Assembly: GCA_910589415.1 (NCBI GenBank)
Contig: OU342634.1
Coordinates: 4,340,001 to 4,404,000, forward strand
Direction: 5' to 3'
Length of the DNA: 64,000 nucleotides
Source: Malachius bipustulatus
Lineage: Eukaryota; Arthropoda; Insecta; Coleoptera; Melyridae
The stretch's first letter is position 1, and each line of letters starts with the position of its first letter. Below are positions 63,590-64,000 of this stretch, piece by piece. A model generated the notes under the pieces. The model was not told where the DNA came from. It did no database searches and worked only from the letters and a program-made list of their open reading frames with translations. The position numbers were made by a program, and so were the translations under genes.

Positions 63590-64000
63590 ACTATTTCCAA
63601 GTTTTGTGATAACAGCAAAAAACTATCTGAGCTCAATTTGAGTCACATTTCTGAAAATTAAGCCTATATGCTTCCTTCCTAGTTCATTTTGTTACATATT
63701 CATCTATAAATCTGATGAAAAAATCCTACAGATTTGTGAAAAAAAAATTAAAAATGTAAAGGACTTCGGTTGTTTCTGCAACCAACGCTAAATTTATGCT
63801 AAGTCATGAAAATCCAAGTTTAAAAAAATGCTTTATATGAGAAAATATGTTACTAAAACATTATTCTTATTGCTAACACTTCATATTTTGAGATTAGTCA
63901 TCTTCATTATCGATGTTGTTTTCCTTGATTGGCCAGGATTTTATTTTTCGCCAAAATGTTTTGCTTCTCTTGATACTAGAAGCATATTTGCTGACTTGCT
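63590..64000. other. AT-rich window end
   Basis: Nothing was recognised. Confidence 0.4.

Overview
The window looks like a piece of an insect nuclear genome. It is AT-rich, with short GT-AG introns, (TACC)n/(TAGG)n and (TAA)n microsatellites, and a very dense, nested load of eukaryotic transposable elements. No bacterial operon, CRISPR array or rRNA gene was seen. The mix (piggyBac, PIF/Harbinger, pogo/Tigger, DD41D Tc1/mariner, ZBED5-type hAT, insect-type Crypton, RLE-type LINE, Ty3/gypsy) suits a hemipteran or similar insect. The species cannot be fixed from the sequence alone. No certain single-copy host gene was found; the best candidate is a weakly supported multi-exon minus-strand gene around 39.5-53.0 kb.

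Layout. 0-9.5 kb: a possible LTR end, a hAT transposase pseudogene whose C-terminal part (2.1-2.5 kb) and N-terminal part (7.8-8.3 kb) are far apart, a 1.92-kb DD41D Tc1/mariner element with about 430-bp terminal repeats, an unexplained hairpin and ORF, and a 612-bp piggyBac relic. 9.5-11.5 kb: a hAT miniature element with a perfect 8-bp target duplication, a tandem repeat and a 189-bp mariner-type MITE. 12.0-15.7 kb: a GC-rich minus-strand LTR retroelement remnant that carries, after gag, a 401-aa protein-kinase-like ORF and then a second zinc-knuckle ORF, ending in a polypurine tract and a 3' LTR. This is the most unusual object in the window. 15.8-19.7 kb: broken Ty3/gypsy pol, non-LTR RT and piggyBac pieces. 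19.9-21.5 kb: an RLE-type LINE with its RT core deleted. 22.4-23.6 kb: a palindromic MITE (called P1 here). 23.8-24.8 kb: an insect-type Crypton tyrosine recombinase with a 64-bp intron. 25.0-26.8 kb: a broken piggyBac.

30.3-39.0 kb: an apparently complete PIF/Harbinger element (TAA target duplication) with an intact HARBI1-type nuclease on the plus strand and a convergent multi-exon Myb/SANT-like gene. It also contains a 1.7-kb near-perfect palindrome. 42.5-49.2 kb: a three-level nest, in which a P1 element is interrupted by a pogo element that is itself interrupted by a 2.2-kb element carrying a CXC (tesmin-like) coding relic. 50.3-52.8 kb: a MITE rich in AACCGGTT palindromes and another P1 copy. 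53.4-59.8 kb: a tRNA-like sequence, a Tigger pseudogene split by an 839-bp solo LTR with an 88-bp minisatellite, LINE ORF1/endonuclease fragments and a KRBA2-like integrase pseudogene. 59.99-62.51 kb: a structurally intact piggyBac with a 606-codon transposase, inserted at TTAA into a degenerate Tc1-like transposase. The window ends in gypsy and LINE RT fragments.

Functionally this is a record of repeated insertion. Two elements, Harbinger and the piggyBac at 60-62 kb, keep open transposase frames, matching ends and target duplications and could be recent or active. Nearly everything else carries stops, frameshifts or deletions.
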